From NCBI RefSeq assembly GCF_014384765.1, contig NZ_JACRSP010000005.1, positions 62,001 to 126,000 on the forward strand: a stretch of 64,000 nt of DNA, written 5' to 3'. Shown one piece after another: positions 7,925-16,173 of this stretch; position 1 is the first letter of the stretch; every line of letters starts with the position of its first letter. The position numbers were made by a program, and so were the translations under genes. The notes under the pieces are model-generated. The model made no database searches. It saw nothing but the letters and a program-made list of their open reading frames with translations, and had not been told where the DNA came from. The stretch is from Feifania hominis. GTDB taxonomy: Bacteria; Bacillota; Clostridia; Oscillospirales; Feifaniaceae.

Positions 7925-9364
7925 ATGAAACAGCAGGAAAAACTCGTCAAGGAAATTACGTCCATGGATGTGGACTTTGCCAAATGGTACACCGACGTGG
8001 TGCGCAAAGCGGAGCTCGCCGACTACTCTTCGGTGCGCGGGTGCATGGTGGTTCAGCCCTACGGCTGCGCCATCTGGGAGAACATCCGCGACGAGCTTGA
8101 CCGGCGTTTCAAGGCGCTCGGCCACGAGAACGTCATGATGCCCATGTTCATCCCCGAGAGTCTGCTCCAGGTCGAAAAGGACCATGTCGAGGGCTTTGCG
8201 CCCGAGGTCGCCTGGGTCACCCACGGCGGCAGCGAAAAACTCACCGAGCGCCTCTGTGTGCGCCCGACGAGCGAGACTCTCTTCTGCGAACACTACAAAA
8301 ACATCATCCACTCCTACCGCGACCTGCCCAAGCTCTACAACCAGTGGTGCTCGGTCGTGCGGTGGGAGAAGACCACCCGCCCGTTTCTGCGCACGATGGA
8401 GTTCTGGTGGCAGGAGGGCCACACCATGCACGCCACTGCCGAGGAGGCCATCGCCGAGACCGAGCAGATGTTAAATGTCTATGCCGACTTTGTGGAGAAC
8501 TGCCTCGCGATGCCGGTGGTCAAGGGCCAGAAGACCGAAAAGGAGAAGTTCGCCGGCGCCGAGGCGACCTACACCATCGAGGCGCTCATGCACGACGGCA
8601 AGGCGCTGCAGAGCGGCACCTCCCACTACTTCGGCGACGGGTTTGCGCGCGCGTTCGGCATTCAGTTCACCGACCGCGAAAACAAGCTCCAGTATCCCCA
8701 CCAGACCTCGTGGGGCATGTCCACGCGCATCATCGGCGGCATGATCATGACCCACGGCGACGACAACGGCCTCGTGGTGCCGCCCGCCGTGGCGCCCATT
8801 CAGGCGGTCATCATCCCCATCGCGGCCCACAAGGGCGGCGTGCTCGAGGTGGCCGCGCGCCTGCGCGACGAGCTCGCCGCGGCGGGCGTGCGCGTCAAGG
8901 TCGACGACAGCGACAACAGCCCCGGCTGGAAGTTCGCCGAATATGAGATGAAAGGCGTGCCGCTGCGCATCGAGATCGGCCCGCGCGACATTGAGAGCGG
9001 CAACTGCGTGGTGGTCGCGCGCGACAACCGCGAAAAGACCGTGGTGGCGCTCGCCGAGCTCGCCGGGCGCATGCCCGCGCTCTTACAGGGCGTGCACGAC
9101 CGGCTCTTCCAGCGCGCGCTCGAGAACCGCGAGCGGCGCACATTCACCGCTCTCACCCTCGACGAGCTCATTGACATTGCAAACCGCGAGAGCGGCTACA
9201 TCAAGGCCATGTGGTGCGGCGACGAGGCCTGCGAGCTCGCTCTCAAGGACAGGGCCGGCGTGACCTCGCGCTGCATGCCCTTTGAGCAGGAACACCTCTC
9301 GGACACCTGCGTCGTCTGCGGCAAAAAGGCGAAGAGCATGGTCTACTGGGGCAAGGCGTACTAA
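7925..9364 (+). CDS. proS: Prolyl-tRNA synthetase, short archaeal/eukaryal-like type
   Basis: Charges tRNA-Pro with proline. The 479-residue protein lacks the editing insertion of the long bacterial form and resembles the archaeal/eukaryal-like class: N-terminal class II core with CMVVQPYG and RPTSETLFCEHY, motif 2 region VRWEKTTRPFLRTMEFWWQE, motif 3 region SWGMSTRIIGGMIMTHGDD, an anticodon-binding domain from about 285, and a C-terminal zinc-type module (CGDEACE, then CVVCGKKA) ending in the family-typical YWGKAY-like tail. GGAGTGA precedes the ATG; the in-frame GTG at 7916 lies within the SD and is rejected. Confidence 0.95.
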   Translation: MKQQEKLVKEITSMDVDFAKWYTDVVRKAELADYSSVRGCMVVQPYGCAIWENIRDELDRRFKALGHENVMMPMFIPESLLQVEKDHVEGFAPEVAWVTHGGSEKLTERLCVRPTSETLFCEHYKNIIHSYRDLPKLYNQWCSVVRWEKTTRPFLRTMEFWWQEGHTMHATAEEAIAETEQMLNVYADFVENCLAMPVVKGQKTEKEKFAGAEATYTIEALMHDGKALQSGTSHYFGDGFARAFGIQFTDRENKLQYPHQTSWGMSTRIIGGMIMTHGDDNGLVVPPAVAPIQAVIIPIAAHKGGVLEVAARLRDELAAAGVRVKVDDSDNSPGWKFAEYEMKGVPLRIEIGPRDIESGNCVVVARDNREKTVVALAELAGRMPALLQGVHDRLFQRALENRERRTFTALTLDELIDIANRESGYIKAMWCGDEACELALKDRAGVTSRCMPFEQEHLSDTCVVCGKKAKSMVYWGKAY

Positions 9365-9406
9365 AAATCAGAGCTTCTTGGCGAAACCTGATTTTGGAGG
9401 ATGACT

Positions 9407-9874
9407 ATGAAAAAATACCGTGGCTCGATCGGTTGGCTCGCCGTGGCGTTTCTCGCGCTCGTCGGGTGTGCGCTGAGCTTTAACATGTGGCTTCAAACCA
9501 AGGATCTCATCGGTGTGCTCTACCTGATGTTCGGGCTGATGCTCGCCATCGAGATGGGGCTGCGCTACTTCAAATACGCGACCATCGACTTTGACAACAA
9601 GGTCATCATGATGTCCAAGGGTGTCTTCATGAAGGGCTTCGGTGTGTCCTACAAGAATGTCCGCAACATTGTCGAGTGGACCGATGAGAAAGGCAAAGTC
9701 AAGGATCTCGAGATTCTGCGCGTCAACGGCTCGAGCTACCACGTCTACCCCTATCTGCTGCGCCGGGGCGACTACGCCGATTTCAAGGCTGAGCTTGACA
9801 AGCTCTTTCCGACCTCGACGCGCGTGCGCCCGCCGCGCGAGGGCGGCCTCTTCGGCAAGCGCCGCGAGGACTAG
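9407..9874 (+). CDS. Small membrane protein with two TM segments, function unknown
   Basis: 155 residues. Two hydrophobic helices (about 8-28 and 36-55) are followed by a soluble beta-rich part containing IDFDNKVIMMSKGVFMKGF and VRNIVEWTDEKGKVKDLEILRV, which resembles bacterial PH-like membrane domains, and a basic tail. I do not recognise the family. The start is the second ATG (GGAGG 6 nt upstream); the ATG at 9401 touches the SD. It lies 42 nt after proS with only a weak 8-bp hairpin between, so co-transcription is possible. Confidence 0.7.
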   Translation: MKKYRGSIGWLAVAFLALVGCALSFNMWLQTKDLIGVLYLMFGLMLAIEMGLRYFKYATIDFDNKVIMMSKGVFMKGFGVSYKNVRNIVEWTDEKGKVKDLEILRVNGSSYHVYPYLLRRGDYADFKAELDKLFPTSTRVRPPREGGLFGKRRED

Positions 9875-9927
9875 TTCTGGGGGCAAAAAAGCCCCGTACC
9901 ACAAGATGTTGAGCCCCTTTTCACCAC

Positions 9928-9980
9928 CAAAAAAAGTCCGGCCCAAAATGCAAAAAAACCTTGCATTTGGCCGGACTTTG
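9928..9980. terminator. Long hairpin between the small membrane gene and the S10 leader
   Basis: AAAGTCCGGCC pairs with GGCCGGACTTT around an inner AAATGCAA/TTGCATTT stem. An A-run precedes it (a T-run on the minus strand) and a T-rich stretch follows, so it could act in either direction. It separates the upstream gene from the ribosomal operon. Confidence 0.65.
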
Positions 9981-10220
9981 TTGTATTCTATTGTAGCATG
10001 ATTAGGTCTGCGATGACGCGGGAGGTTGCCACGCAAGTGGGTTTTTCCGCTGAGTATGTCCGGGAATCGGGCGACGACATAGCAGCATTCGAGGCTTCCC
10101 CGTGAAGCCAAATCGTGATGCGACCGCTCCATGGCGGCAATGTGCTTGCGGCACACGATGAGCATGGAGACCGGGATAAGTATGTCCGAATTAACTGCCG
10201 CAGTTTAATTCGGTTTTTTT
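9981..10220 (+). promoter_or_regulatory. Structured 5' leader of the S10 operon with terminal attenuator
   Basis: About 240 nt without a gene precede rpsJ. Several helices are visible: TATGTC/GACATA (10055-10081), GGCTTC/GAAGCC near 10100, and GTGCTTGCGGCAC near 10142. The decamer AGTATGTCCG occurs twice (10053 and 10179); the second copy runs into the terminator stem, so GACATA could pair with either copy and compete with termination. A weak TTGCAT-17-TATTCT pair near 9961-9989 is a possible promoter. Attenuation control of ribosomal protein synthesis is inference; I cannot match a known leader family. Confidence 0.55.
10186..10220 (+). terminator. Intrinsic terminator/attenuator upstream of rpsJ
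   Basis: The stem CCGAATTAA-CTGC / GCAG-T-TTAATTCGG is followed by seven Ts. It lies in the leader, 90 nt before the first gene of a highly expressed operon, so conditional read-through is expected. Confidence 0.75.
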
Positions 10221-10309
10221 ATGTCACGAGAAGAAACACACGGAACAGTGTAAACAAATTGCTAGTCGCCATCTAAAATCACCACAAATTCATTTTAGGA
10301 GGCAAAAAA

Positions 10310-10621
10310 ATGGCTGTCAAAGAGAAAATCCGCATCCGGCTCAAATCCTACGACCACAACCTGATCGACCAGTCGGCCGAGAAGATCGTGGAGACCGCGA
10401 AGAGAAACGGCGCCGCCGTGTCCGGTCCCATCCCGCTGCCCACCAAGAAAGAGATCGTCACCATCCTGCGCGCGGTCCACAAGTACAAAGACTCCCGCGA
10501 GCAGTTCGAGATGAGAACCCACAAGCGCCTGATCGACATTCTCAAGCCCTCGCCGAAGTGCGTCGAAGCCCTCATGGGCATGGAGCTGCCGGCCGGCGTC
10601 GAGATCGAGATCAAACTGTAA
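10310..10621 (+). CDS. rpsJ: 30S ribosomal protein S10 (uS10)
   Basis: Head protein of the 30S subunit; as NusE it also joins NusB in transcription antitermination. The 103 residues cover the whole protein, with IRIRLKSYDHNLID at the start, GPIPLPTKKEIVTILRAVHKYKDSREQFE in the loop region and ELPAGVEIEIKL at the end. TTAGGAGG precedes the ATG. First gene of the S10-spc-alpha run, behind a leader with an attenuator. Confidence 0.98.
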   Translation: MAVKEKIRIRLKSYDHNLIDQSAEKIVETAKRNGAAVSGPIPLPTKKEIVTILRAVHKYKDSREQFEMRTHKRLIDILKPSPKCVEALMGMELPAGVEIEIKL

Positions 10622-10673
10622 GCACACCCACCGCCACAGACGGTTTACAGCCCGCGAAACGCGGGCGGGTCAT

Positions 10674-10695
10674 GTTGGGAGCGGCTGCTCTCAAC
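10674..10695 (+). other. Hairpin in the rpsJ-rplC gap
   Basis: The 98-nt gap holds CCCGCG-AAA-CGCGGG (near 10651) and GTTGGGAGC / GCTCTCAAC (10674-10695, one G-U pair). There is no T-run, so these are probably mRNA structures and not terminators; their role is unknown. Confidence 0.4.
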
Positions 10696-10719
10696 CAATA
10701 ACCATAGGAGGTAACAACA

Positions 10720-11352
10720 ATGGAAAAAGGCATTATCGCGAAGAAGCTCGGCATGACTCAGATCTTTGATGCCGACAGAAAGCTCATCCCCGTCACGGTT
10801 CTCGAAGCGGGCCCCTGCGTCGTCGTCCAGAAGAAGACGGTCGAGGCCGACGGCTACGACGCCGTTCAGCTCGGCTATGAGGACATTCCCGAGCGCAAGG
10901 TCAACAAGCCCATGAAGGGCCACTTCGACAAGGGCGGCGCGCCCTACAAAAAGGTGCTCGGCGAGTTCCAGCTCGACAACACCGCGGAACTCAATGTGGG
11001 CGACGTGATCACCGTTGAGAAGTTCGCCGAGGGCGACCGCATCGACGTCACGGGCATTTCCAAAGGTAAGGGCTACGCCGGTACGATCAAGCGCTACGGC
11101 CACGGCAGAACCCCGACGTCCCACGGCGGCGGCCCTGTCCACCGCCACGCCGGCTCCAACGGCTCCGCGACCGACCCGTCGCGCGTCATGCCGGGCAAGA
11201 AACTGCCGGGCCACATGGGCGCCGAGCAGGTGACCATCCAGAACCTCGATGTCGTCAAGGTTGACGCCGAGAACAACCTGCTGGTTGTCAAGGGCGCGAT
11301 CCCGGGCCCCAAGGGCGGCGTCATCATGGTCAAGACCAGCGTGAAAGCGTAA
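10720..11352 (+). CDS. rplC: 50S ribosomal protein L3 (uL3)
   Basis: Early-assembly 23S rRNA binder whose long loop reaches the peptidyl-transferase centre. 210 residues. The start IIAKKLGMTQIF, the central FAEGDRIDVTGISKGKGYAG and the loop THGGG-type segment (TSHGGGPVHRHAGSNG, then PGKKLPGHMG) are all present. ATAGGAGGT precedes the ATG. No stop or frame defects. Confidence 0.98.
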   Translation: MEKGIIAKKLGMTQIFDADRKLIPVTVLEAGPCVVVQKKTVEADGYDAVQLGYEDIPERKVNKPMKGHFDKGGAPYKKVLGEFQLDNTAELNVGDVITVEKFAEGDRIDVTGISKGKGYAGTIKRYGHGRTPTSHGGGPVHRHAGSNGSATDPSRVMPGKKLPGHMGAEQVTIQNLDVVKVDAENNLLVVKGAIPGPKGGVIMVKTSVKA

Positions 11353-11377
11353 GGGCTTTTGGAAAGGAGGAAATGAA

Positions 11378-12004
11378 ATGGCTAACGTGAAAGTTTATGA
11401 TATGGCCGGCAAGGAAGTCGGAAGCATGGAGCTGTCCGACAGCGTGTTCGGCGTAGAAGTCAACAAGACCGTTCTCCACCAGGCGGTCGTCGCGTATCTC
11501 GCGAACCAGAGACAGGGCACCCAGAGCGCGCTGACCCGCGCCGAGGTCTCCGGCGGCGGCGCCAAACCCTGGCGCCAGAAAGGCACCGGCCGCGCCCGCC
11601 AGGGCTCGACCCGCGCGCCCCAGTGGACCCACGGCGGCGTCGCCTTTGCCCCGAAGCCCCGCTGCTACCGCGTGGTGCTCAACAAGAAAGTCAAGCGCCT
11701 GGCTCTGAAGTCGGCGCTGAGCTCCAAGGTGGTCGACAACAGCCTGTTCGTTCTGAACAGCGCCGAGCTCGACGCCATCAAGACCAAAAAGGTGGTCTCG
11801 CTGCTCGAGGGCCTGGGCCTGGGCGGACAGAAGACCCTGATCGTCACAAACGGAGTCAACCGCAACCTGGTGCTCTCGGCGAGAAATCTGCCGGGCGTCA
11901 AGACCGCGGTTGTGGAAAACCTCAACGTGTACGACATCCTCAAGTACGATAACTTCGTCGTCGTGCAGGATGCGGCACAGAAAATCGAGGAGGTGTACGC
12001 GTAA
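11378..12004 (+). CDS. rplD: 50S ribosomal protein L4 (uL4)
   Basis: Lines the peptide exit tunnel and binds 23S rRNA early; in some bacteria it also represses its own operon. 208 residues, with the tunnel-loop motif KPWRQKGTGRARQGS and the downstream WTHGGVAFAPKPR. The ATG at 11378 is 7 nt after GGAGG. The stop TAA shares one base with the L23 start, so the two are translationally coupled. Confidence 0.98.
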   Translation: MANVKVYDMAGKEVGSMELSDSVFGVEVNKTVLHQAVVAYLANQRQGTQSALTRAEVSGGGAKPWRQKGTGRARQGSTRAPQWTHGGVAFAPKPRCYRVVLNKKVKRLALKSALSSKVVDNSLFVLNSAELDAIKTKKVVSLLEGLGLGGQKTLIVTNGVNRNLVLSARNLPGVKTAVVENLNVYDILKYDNFVVVQDAAQKIEEVYA

Positions 12005-12297
12005 TGAAAACCGCCTACGATATCATTCTCAAACCGGTCATCACCGAGAAGAGCATGCAGGGCGTGGCCGAGAAAGTCTACACATTCAAGGTTCACCCCG
12101 ATTCCAATAAGACCGAGATCAAAGCCGCAGTCGAAGAGATCTTCAAGGTGAAGGTTGACGCTGTCAACACCATCACCATGAAGGGCAAGATGAAGCGCCT
12201 CGGCGTCCACCTCGGCAGACGCGCCGGCTACAAAAAAGCCATCGTCAAGCTGAGTGCAGACTCCAAGCCCATCGAGTTCTTCGAGGGCATGATGTAA
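12004..12297 (+). CDS. rplW: 50S ribosomal protein L23 (uL23)
   Basis: Sits at the exit of the peptide tunnel and docks trigger factor and SRP. 97 residues; signature region ILKPVITEKSM near the N-terminus and VNTITMKGKMKRLG in the rRNA-binding part. Starts inside the L4 stop codon (TAATG). Confidence 0.98.
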   Translation: MKTAYDIILKPVITEKSMQGVAEKVYTFKVHPDSNKTEIKAAVEEIFKVKVDAVNTITMKGKMKRLGVHLGRRAGYKKAIVKLSADSKPIEFFEGMM

Positions 12298-12316
12298 TCG
12301 AAAAGGAGGAACGAAA

Positions 12317-13150
12317 ATGGCTATCAAAAAATTCAAACCCACCACTCCTGCCCGTCGATTTATGTCAGTGCCGACTTTCGAGGAGCTCTCCAAAGTCAAG
12401 CCTGAGAGAAGCCTGCTGGCGCCTCTGAGCAACAAGGCCGGCAGAAACAGCTACGGCAGGATCACCGTGCGCCACCAGGGCGGCGGCAACCGCAGAAAAT
12501 ACCGCATCATCGACTTCAAGCGCGACAAGATGGAGATGCCGGCGACGGTCATGACCCTCGAGTACGATCCGAACCGCTCGGCCTACATCGCCCTTGTGCA
12601 GTATGAGGACGGCGAGAAGAGATACATCATCGCGCCCCAGGGCCTCAAGGTCGGCGACAAGATCGTCTCGAGCGCCGCGGCCGACATCAAGCCGGGCAAC
12701 GCTCTGCCCATCGGCAGCATCCCGGTCGGCACCATCATCCACAACATCGAGCTCTACCCCGGCAAGGGCGCGCAGCTCGTGCGCTCGGCCGGCAACAGCG
12801 CTCAGCTCATGGCCAAAGAGGGCGACTACGCCCAGGTTCGTCTGCCGTCGGGCGAGGTTCGCCTGATCCGCCTGAACTGCAAGGCCACCATCGGCCAGGT
12901 CGGCAACATCGACCACGAGAACGTCTCCATCGGCAAGGCCGGCCGCAAGCGCCACATGGGCTGGCGTCCGACCGTGCGCGGTTCCGTTATGAACCCCTGC
13001 GACCATCCGCACGGCGGTGGTGAGGGCAAGTCTCCTGTGGGTCAGCCTTCTCCGATGACTCCTTGGGGCAAGCCGGCTCTTGGTTACAAGACCCGCTCCA
13101 AGAAGAACCGTACCGACAAGTTCATCGTGAAGAGAAGAAACGGGAAATAA
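12317..13150 (+). CDS. rplB: 50S ribosomal protein L2 (uL2)
   Basis: Needed for subunit joining and peptidyl-transferase activity. 277 residues with both RNA-binding folds. The conserved C-terminal loop MNPCDHPHGGGEGK carries the functionally important His region; Cys replaces the more usual Val in MNPVDHPHGG, a mild variation. SD AAAGGAGG. Confidence 0.98.
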   Translation: MAIKKFKPTTPARRFMSVPTFEELSKVKPERSLLAPLSNKAGRNSYGRITVRHQGGGNRRKYRIIDFKRDKMEMPATVMTLEYDPNRSAYIALVQYEDGEKRYIIAPQGLKVGDKIVSSAAADIKPGNALPIGSIPVGTIIHNIELYPGKGAQLVRSAGNSAQLMAKEGDYAQVRLPSGEVRLIRLNCKATIGQVGNIDHENVSIGKAGRKRHMGWRPTVRGSVMNPCDHPHGGGEGKSPVGQPSPMTPWGKPALGYKTRSKKNRTDKFIVKRRNGK

Positions 13151-13178
13151 CCCACACTTGAAAGGAGGAACCGACTAA

Positions 13179-13457
13179 ATGAGCAGAAGCATTAAGAAAG
13201 GCCCGTACGTAGAGGCCGCTTTGTTGAAGAGAGTACAGGAGCTGAACAAGACCGGCGAGAAGCGCGTGCTGAAGACCTGGTCGCGCGCGTCCACCATCTT
13301 CCCGGATTTCGTTGGCCACACCATCGCCGTGCACGACGGCAGAAAGCACGTGCCGGTCTACATCCAGGAGGACATGGTCGGCCACAAGCTCGGTGAGTTT
13401 GCTCCGACGCGCCTGTTCCGCGGGCACTCCGGTTCAAAAACGAGCAACGCGAAATAA
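13179..13457 (+). CDS. rpsS: 30S ribosomal protein S19 (uS19)
   Basis: 30S head protein that contacts the A-site tRNA region and bridges to the 50S. 92 residues with SRSIKKGPYVE at the start and HKLGEFAPTRLFRGHSG in the C-terminal signature. SD AAAGGAGG. Confidence 0.98.
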   Translation: MSRSIKKGPYVEAALLKRVQELNKTGEKRVLKTWSRASTIFPDFVGHTIAVHDGRKHVPVYIQEDMVGHKLGEFAPTRLFRGHSGSKTSNAK

Positions 13458-13485
13458 TTTCGAGCCTTGAAAGGAGGATGTCACC

Positions 13486-13821
13486 ATGGAAGCGAGAGCT
13501 ATTGTTAAACATGCACGCATCGCGCCGCGCAAGGTCAAAGTTGTTCTGGACCTGATTCGCAACAAGCCCTATGATGTGGCGATGGCGACCGTCAAGCACA
13601 CACCGAAGGGAGCCAGCGAATACCTTGAGAAGCTTCTCAAGAGCGCCTGCGCAAATGCTGAGAACAACCACCATATGGACAGGGATAAACTGTATGTCGC
13701 AGAGGCGTTTGTCTGCCCGGGCCCGGTTATGAAACGAGTCATGCCGCGCGCGCAGGGAAGAGCGTTCCGCATTTTGAAGAGGACTTCCCACATCACCGTT
13801 GTCCTCAAAGAGAAAGAATAA
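13486..13821 (+). CDS. rplV: 50S ribosomal protein L22 (uL22)
   Basis: Its beta-hairpin lines the exit tunnel and is a macrolide-resistance site. 111 residues; APRKVKVVLDLIRNKPYDVA opens the fold and PRAQGRAFRILKRTSHITVV is the hairpin and tail. SD AAAGGAGG. Confidence 0.98.
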   Translation: MEARAIVKHARIAPRKVKVVLDLIRNKPYDVAMATVKHTPKGASEYLEKLLKSACANAENNHHMDRDKLYVAEAFVCPGPVMKRVMPRAQGRAFRILKRTSHITVVLKEKE

Positions 13822-13840
13822 TCGGGTAAGGAGGTAGCAT

Positions 13841-14509
13841 ATGGGTCAGAAAGTAAATCCGCACGGCTTGCGTGTCGGTGTGATCAAAGACTGGGACTCC
13901 CGCTGGTTTGTCAAAGACGCCGTGTTCGGCGACACGCTGGTTGAGGATGCCAAGATCAGAAAATATCTCAAGAAAAACCACTACGACGCCGGAATTCCCC
14001 GCATCGAGATCGAGCGGGACAATTCCAAGGTCAAGGTGTTCATCCACTGTGCAAAACCCGGCCTGATCATCGGCAAGGGCGGCGCTGAGATCGAGAAGAT
14101 CCGCCAGAGCCTTGAGAAGATGATCGGCAAAACCGTTCTCGTCAACATTGTTGAGGTGAAGGTCCCCGACCTGAACGCCACACTCGTCGCCGAGAACATT
14201 GCCGCGCAGCTCGAGAAGAGAATCTCGTTCCGCCGCGCGATGAAGCAGTCCATCGGCCGCACCATGAGACTGGGCGCCAAGGGCATCAAAATTCAAGTTT
14301 CCGGCCGTCTCGGCGGCGCCGAGATCGCCCGCACCGAGCACTACCACGAGGGCACCATTCCGCTGCAGACCCTCCGGGCCGACATCGACTACGGCTTTGC
14401 CGAGGCGAACACCACCTACGGCAGAATCGGCGTGAAGGTCTGGATCTACAGAGGCGAAGTCCTTCCGGCAGTCAAGAGACAGGTGAGTTCGGAAGGAGGC
14501 AAAAAGTAA
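13841..14509 (+). CDS. rpsC: 30S ribosomal protein S3 (uS3)
   Basis: Forms the mRNA entry channel and helps unwind mRNA. 222 residues: N-terminal KH type II domain with the GLIIGKGGAEIEKIR loop, then the S3 C-terminal domain with GAKGIKIQVSGRLGGAEIAR. The stop TAA shares its last base with the L16 ATG. Confidence 0.98.
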   Translation: MGQKVNPHGLRVGVIKDWDSRWFVKDAVFGDTLVEDAKIRKYLKKNHYDAGIPRIEIERDNSKVKVFIHCAKPGLIIGKGGAEIEKIRQSLEKMIGKTVLVNIVEVKVPDLNATLVAENIAAQLEKRISFRRAMKQSIGRTMRLGAKGIKIQVSGRLGGAEIARTEHYHEGTIPLQTLRADIDYGFAEANTTYGRIGVKVWIYRGEVLPAVKRQVSSEGGKK

Positions 14510-14943
14510 TGTTAATTCCGAAGAGAGTCAAATACAGAAGAGTCCAGCGCGGCAGAATGAAAGGCGTCGCGACCCGCGGCACCAAGATCGCCTACGGCGA
14601 TTACGCGCTGGCAGCCACCGAGCCCTGCTGGATCACCGGCAACCAGATTGAGGCGGCCCGTGTCGCGCTGACGCGTTACACCAAGAGAGGCGGCCAGGTC
14701 TGGATCAAGATTTTCCCCGACAAACCGGTCACCGAGAAGCCGGCCGAGACCCGAATGGGTTCCGGTAAAGGCTCGCCGGAGTACTGGGTCGCCGTGGTCA
14801 AACCCGGCAGAATCCTCTTTGAAATCGGCGGCGTTTCCGAGGAGATCGCCCGCGAGGCCATGCGTCTCGCAGCGCACAAGCTGCCCTGCAAGTGCAAGTT
14901 TATCTCCAGGGAAATGCAGAATGGAACGGGTGGTGAGAGCTAA
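14509..14943 (+). CDS. rplP: 50S ribosomal protein L16 (uL16)
   Basis: Organises the A-site tRNA corridor of the 50S. 144 residues; LIPKRVKYRRVQRGRMKG at the start and the PDKPVTEKPAETRMGSGKG stretch with the functional arginine loop. Coupled to S3 by a 1-nt overlap and to L29 by another (TAATG). Confidence 0.98.
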   Translation: MLIPKRVKYRRVQRGRMKGVATRGTKIAYGDYALAATEPCWITGNQIEAARVALTRYTKRGGQVWIKIFPDKPVTEKPAETRMGSGKGSPEYWVAVVKPGRILFEIGGVSEEIAREAMRLAAHKLPCKCKFISREMQNGTGGES

Positions 14944-15134
14944 TGACTATGAAAGAAATCAGGGAGCTTTCTCCCGCTGAACTGAGCGCAAAGCTCAAAG
15001 ATCTCAAAAGCGAGCTGATGAACCTGAGATTTCAACATGCCGTCAACCAGCTTGAGAACCCTCAGAAAATGGTGGAGGTCAAAAAATCCATCGCTCGCGT
15101 ACTGACAGTTCTCAAGGAAAAAGAGTCGAAGTAA
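14943..15134 (+). CDS. rpmC: 50S ribosomal protein L29 (uL29)
   Basis: Two-helix protein at the tunnel exit near L23. 63 residues from the overlapping ATG, or 61 if the second ATG at 14949 is used; GGTGGTGAG upstream fits the second slightly better. The LMNLRFQHAVNQLENP motif is diagnostic. Confidence 0.96.
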   Translation: MTMKEIRELSPAELSAKLKDLKSELMNLRFQHAVNQLENPQKMVEVKKSIARVLTVLKEKESK

Positions 15135-15160
15135 CGGCGTATTGAAAAGGAGGAAAATTC

Positions 15161-15418
15161 ATGAGCGAGAGAGCGTTTCGCAAGACCAGAGTGGGTAAGG
15201 TCGTCAGCGATAAGATGGACAAGACCATCGTCGTCGCCATCGAGGACCGCGTCGCCCACCCTCTGTATAAAAAGATCATCAAGACAACCTACAAGCTGAA
15301 AGCGCACGACGAGAACAACGAGTGCAAAGTCGGCGACCGGGTTGCCGTTATGGAGACCAGACCGCTGTCCAAGGACAAGAGATGGCGGCTTACCAAAATC
15401 ATCGAGAGGGCGAAATAA
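15161..15418 (+). CDS. rpsQ: 30S ribosomal protein S17 (uS17)
   Basis: Primary 16S rRNA binder of OB fold. 85 residues with RKTRVGKVVSDKMDKTIVVAIE and the signature VGDRVAVMETRPLSKDKRWR. SD AAAGGAGG. Confidence 0.98.
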   Translation: MSERAFRKTRVGKVVSDKMDKTIVVAIEDRVAHPLYKKIIKTTYKLKAHDENNECKVGDRVAVMETRPLSKDKRWRLTKIIERAK

Positions 15419-15458
15419 GCTGCGTTCGCCTCGATTTACCTGAGAAGGAGGAACCACC

Positions 15459-15827
15459 ATGATTCAAATGCAAACTCTCCTCAAGGTTGCCGACAACACG
15501 GGCGCGAAAGAGCTCATGTGCATTCGCGTGCTCGGCGGCACCGGCAGGAAATATGCGAATATCGGTGATGTCGTTGTAGCCTCTGTCAAGAAAGCTGCGC
15601 CCGGCGGCACAGCGAAAAAGGGTGAGGTTGTCAAAGCGGTCATTGTCCGCTCGGTCAAGGGCAAGCGCCGCCCGGACGGCTCCTACATCCGCTTCGACGA
15701 GAACGCAGCGGTCATCATCAGAGACGATAAAAACCCCAGAGGTACCCGTATCTTTGGACCGGTCGCAAGAGAGCTGCGTGACAAGGACTATATGAAGATC
15801 CTGTCCCTTGCGCCGGAAGTCCTTTGA
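15459..15827 (+). CDS. rplN: 50S ribosomal protein L14 (uL14)
   Basis: Interface protein that forms a bridge to 16S rRNA; also the docking site of the silencing factor RsfS. 122 residues; MIQMQTLLKVADNTGAKE and RGTRIFGPVARELRDKDYMK are typical. Start of the spc part in other bacteria, here without a break in the operon. Confidence 0.98.
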   Translation: MIQMQTLLKVADNTGAKELMCIRVLGGTGRKYANIGDVVVASVKKAAPGGTAKKGEVVKAVIVRSVKGKRRPDGSYIRFDENAAVIIRDDKNPRGTRIFGPVARELRDKDYMKILSLAPEVL

Positions 15828-15842
15828 CAGGAGGGGTAAAAG

Positions 15843-16160
15843 ATGAACAAATTACATGTCAAAAAGGGAGACACCGCCTACGTGATCTCCGGCAAAGACA
15901 AGGGTAAAAAGGGCAAGGTCATCGAGGTCTCGCCGAGCGAGAGCAAGGTCATCCTCGAGGGCATCAACATTGTCACCAAGCACGTCAAGCCCCGCCGTCA
16001 GGGCGAGGCCGGCGGCATCATCAAAGCCGAGGGCGCCATGTACGCCTCCAAGGTTATGCTCTACTGCCCGAAGTGCAACAAGCCCACGAGAATTTCGATG
16101 AAGATTCTCGACGGCGGCAACAAAGTTCGCGTGTGCAAGCACTGCGGCGCTGAGCTGTAA
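15843..16160 (+). CDS. rplX: 50S ribosomal protein L24 (uL24) with CxxC pair
   Basis: Assembly-initiating 23S binder near the tunnel exit. 105 residues: KOW motif GDTAYVISGKDKGKKGKVIEV, then VTKHVKPRRQGEAGG. The C-terminal third has CPKCNKP and CKHCGAEL, two CxxC knuckles that could hold one zinc ion; many other uL24 proteins lack these cysteines. Confidence 0.97.
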   Translation: MNKLHVKKGDTAYVISGKDKGKKGKVIEVSPSESKVILEGINIVTKHVKPRRQGEAGGIIKAEGAMYASKVMLYCPKCNKPTRISMKILDGGNKVRVCKHCGAEL

Positions 16161-16173
16161 GGGAGGGTAACAG

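Noticed and set aside
9368..10165. 265-codon minus-strand frame across the S10 leader
   Set aside because: Antisense to a gene, a terminator and the leader; no SD or domain.
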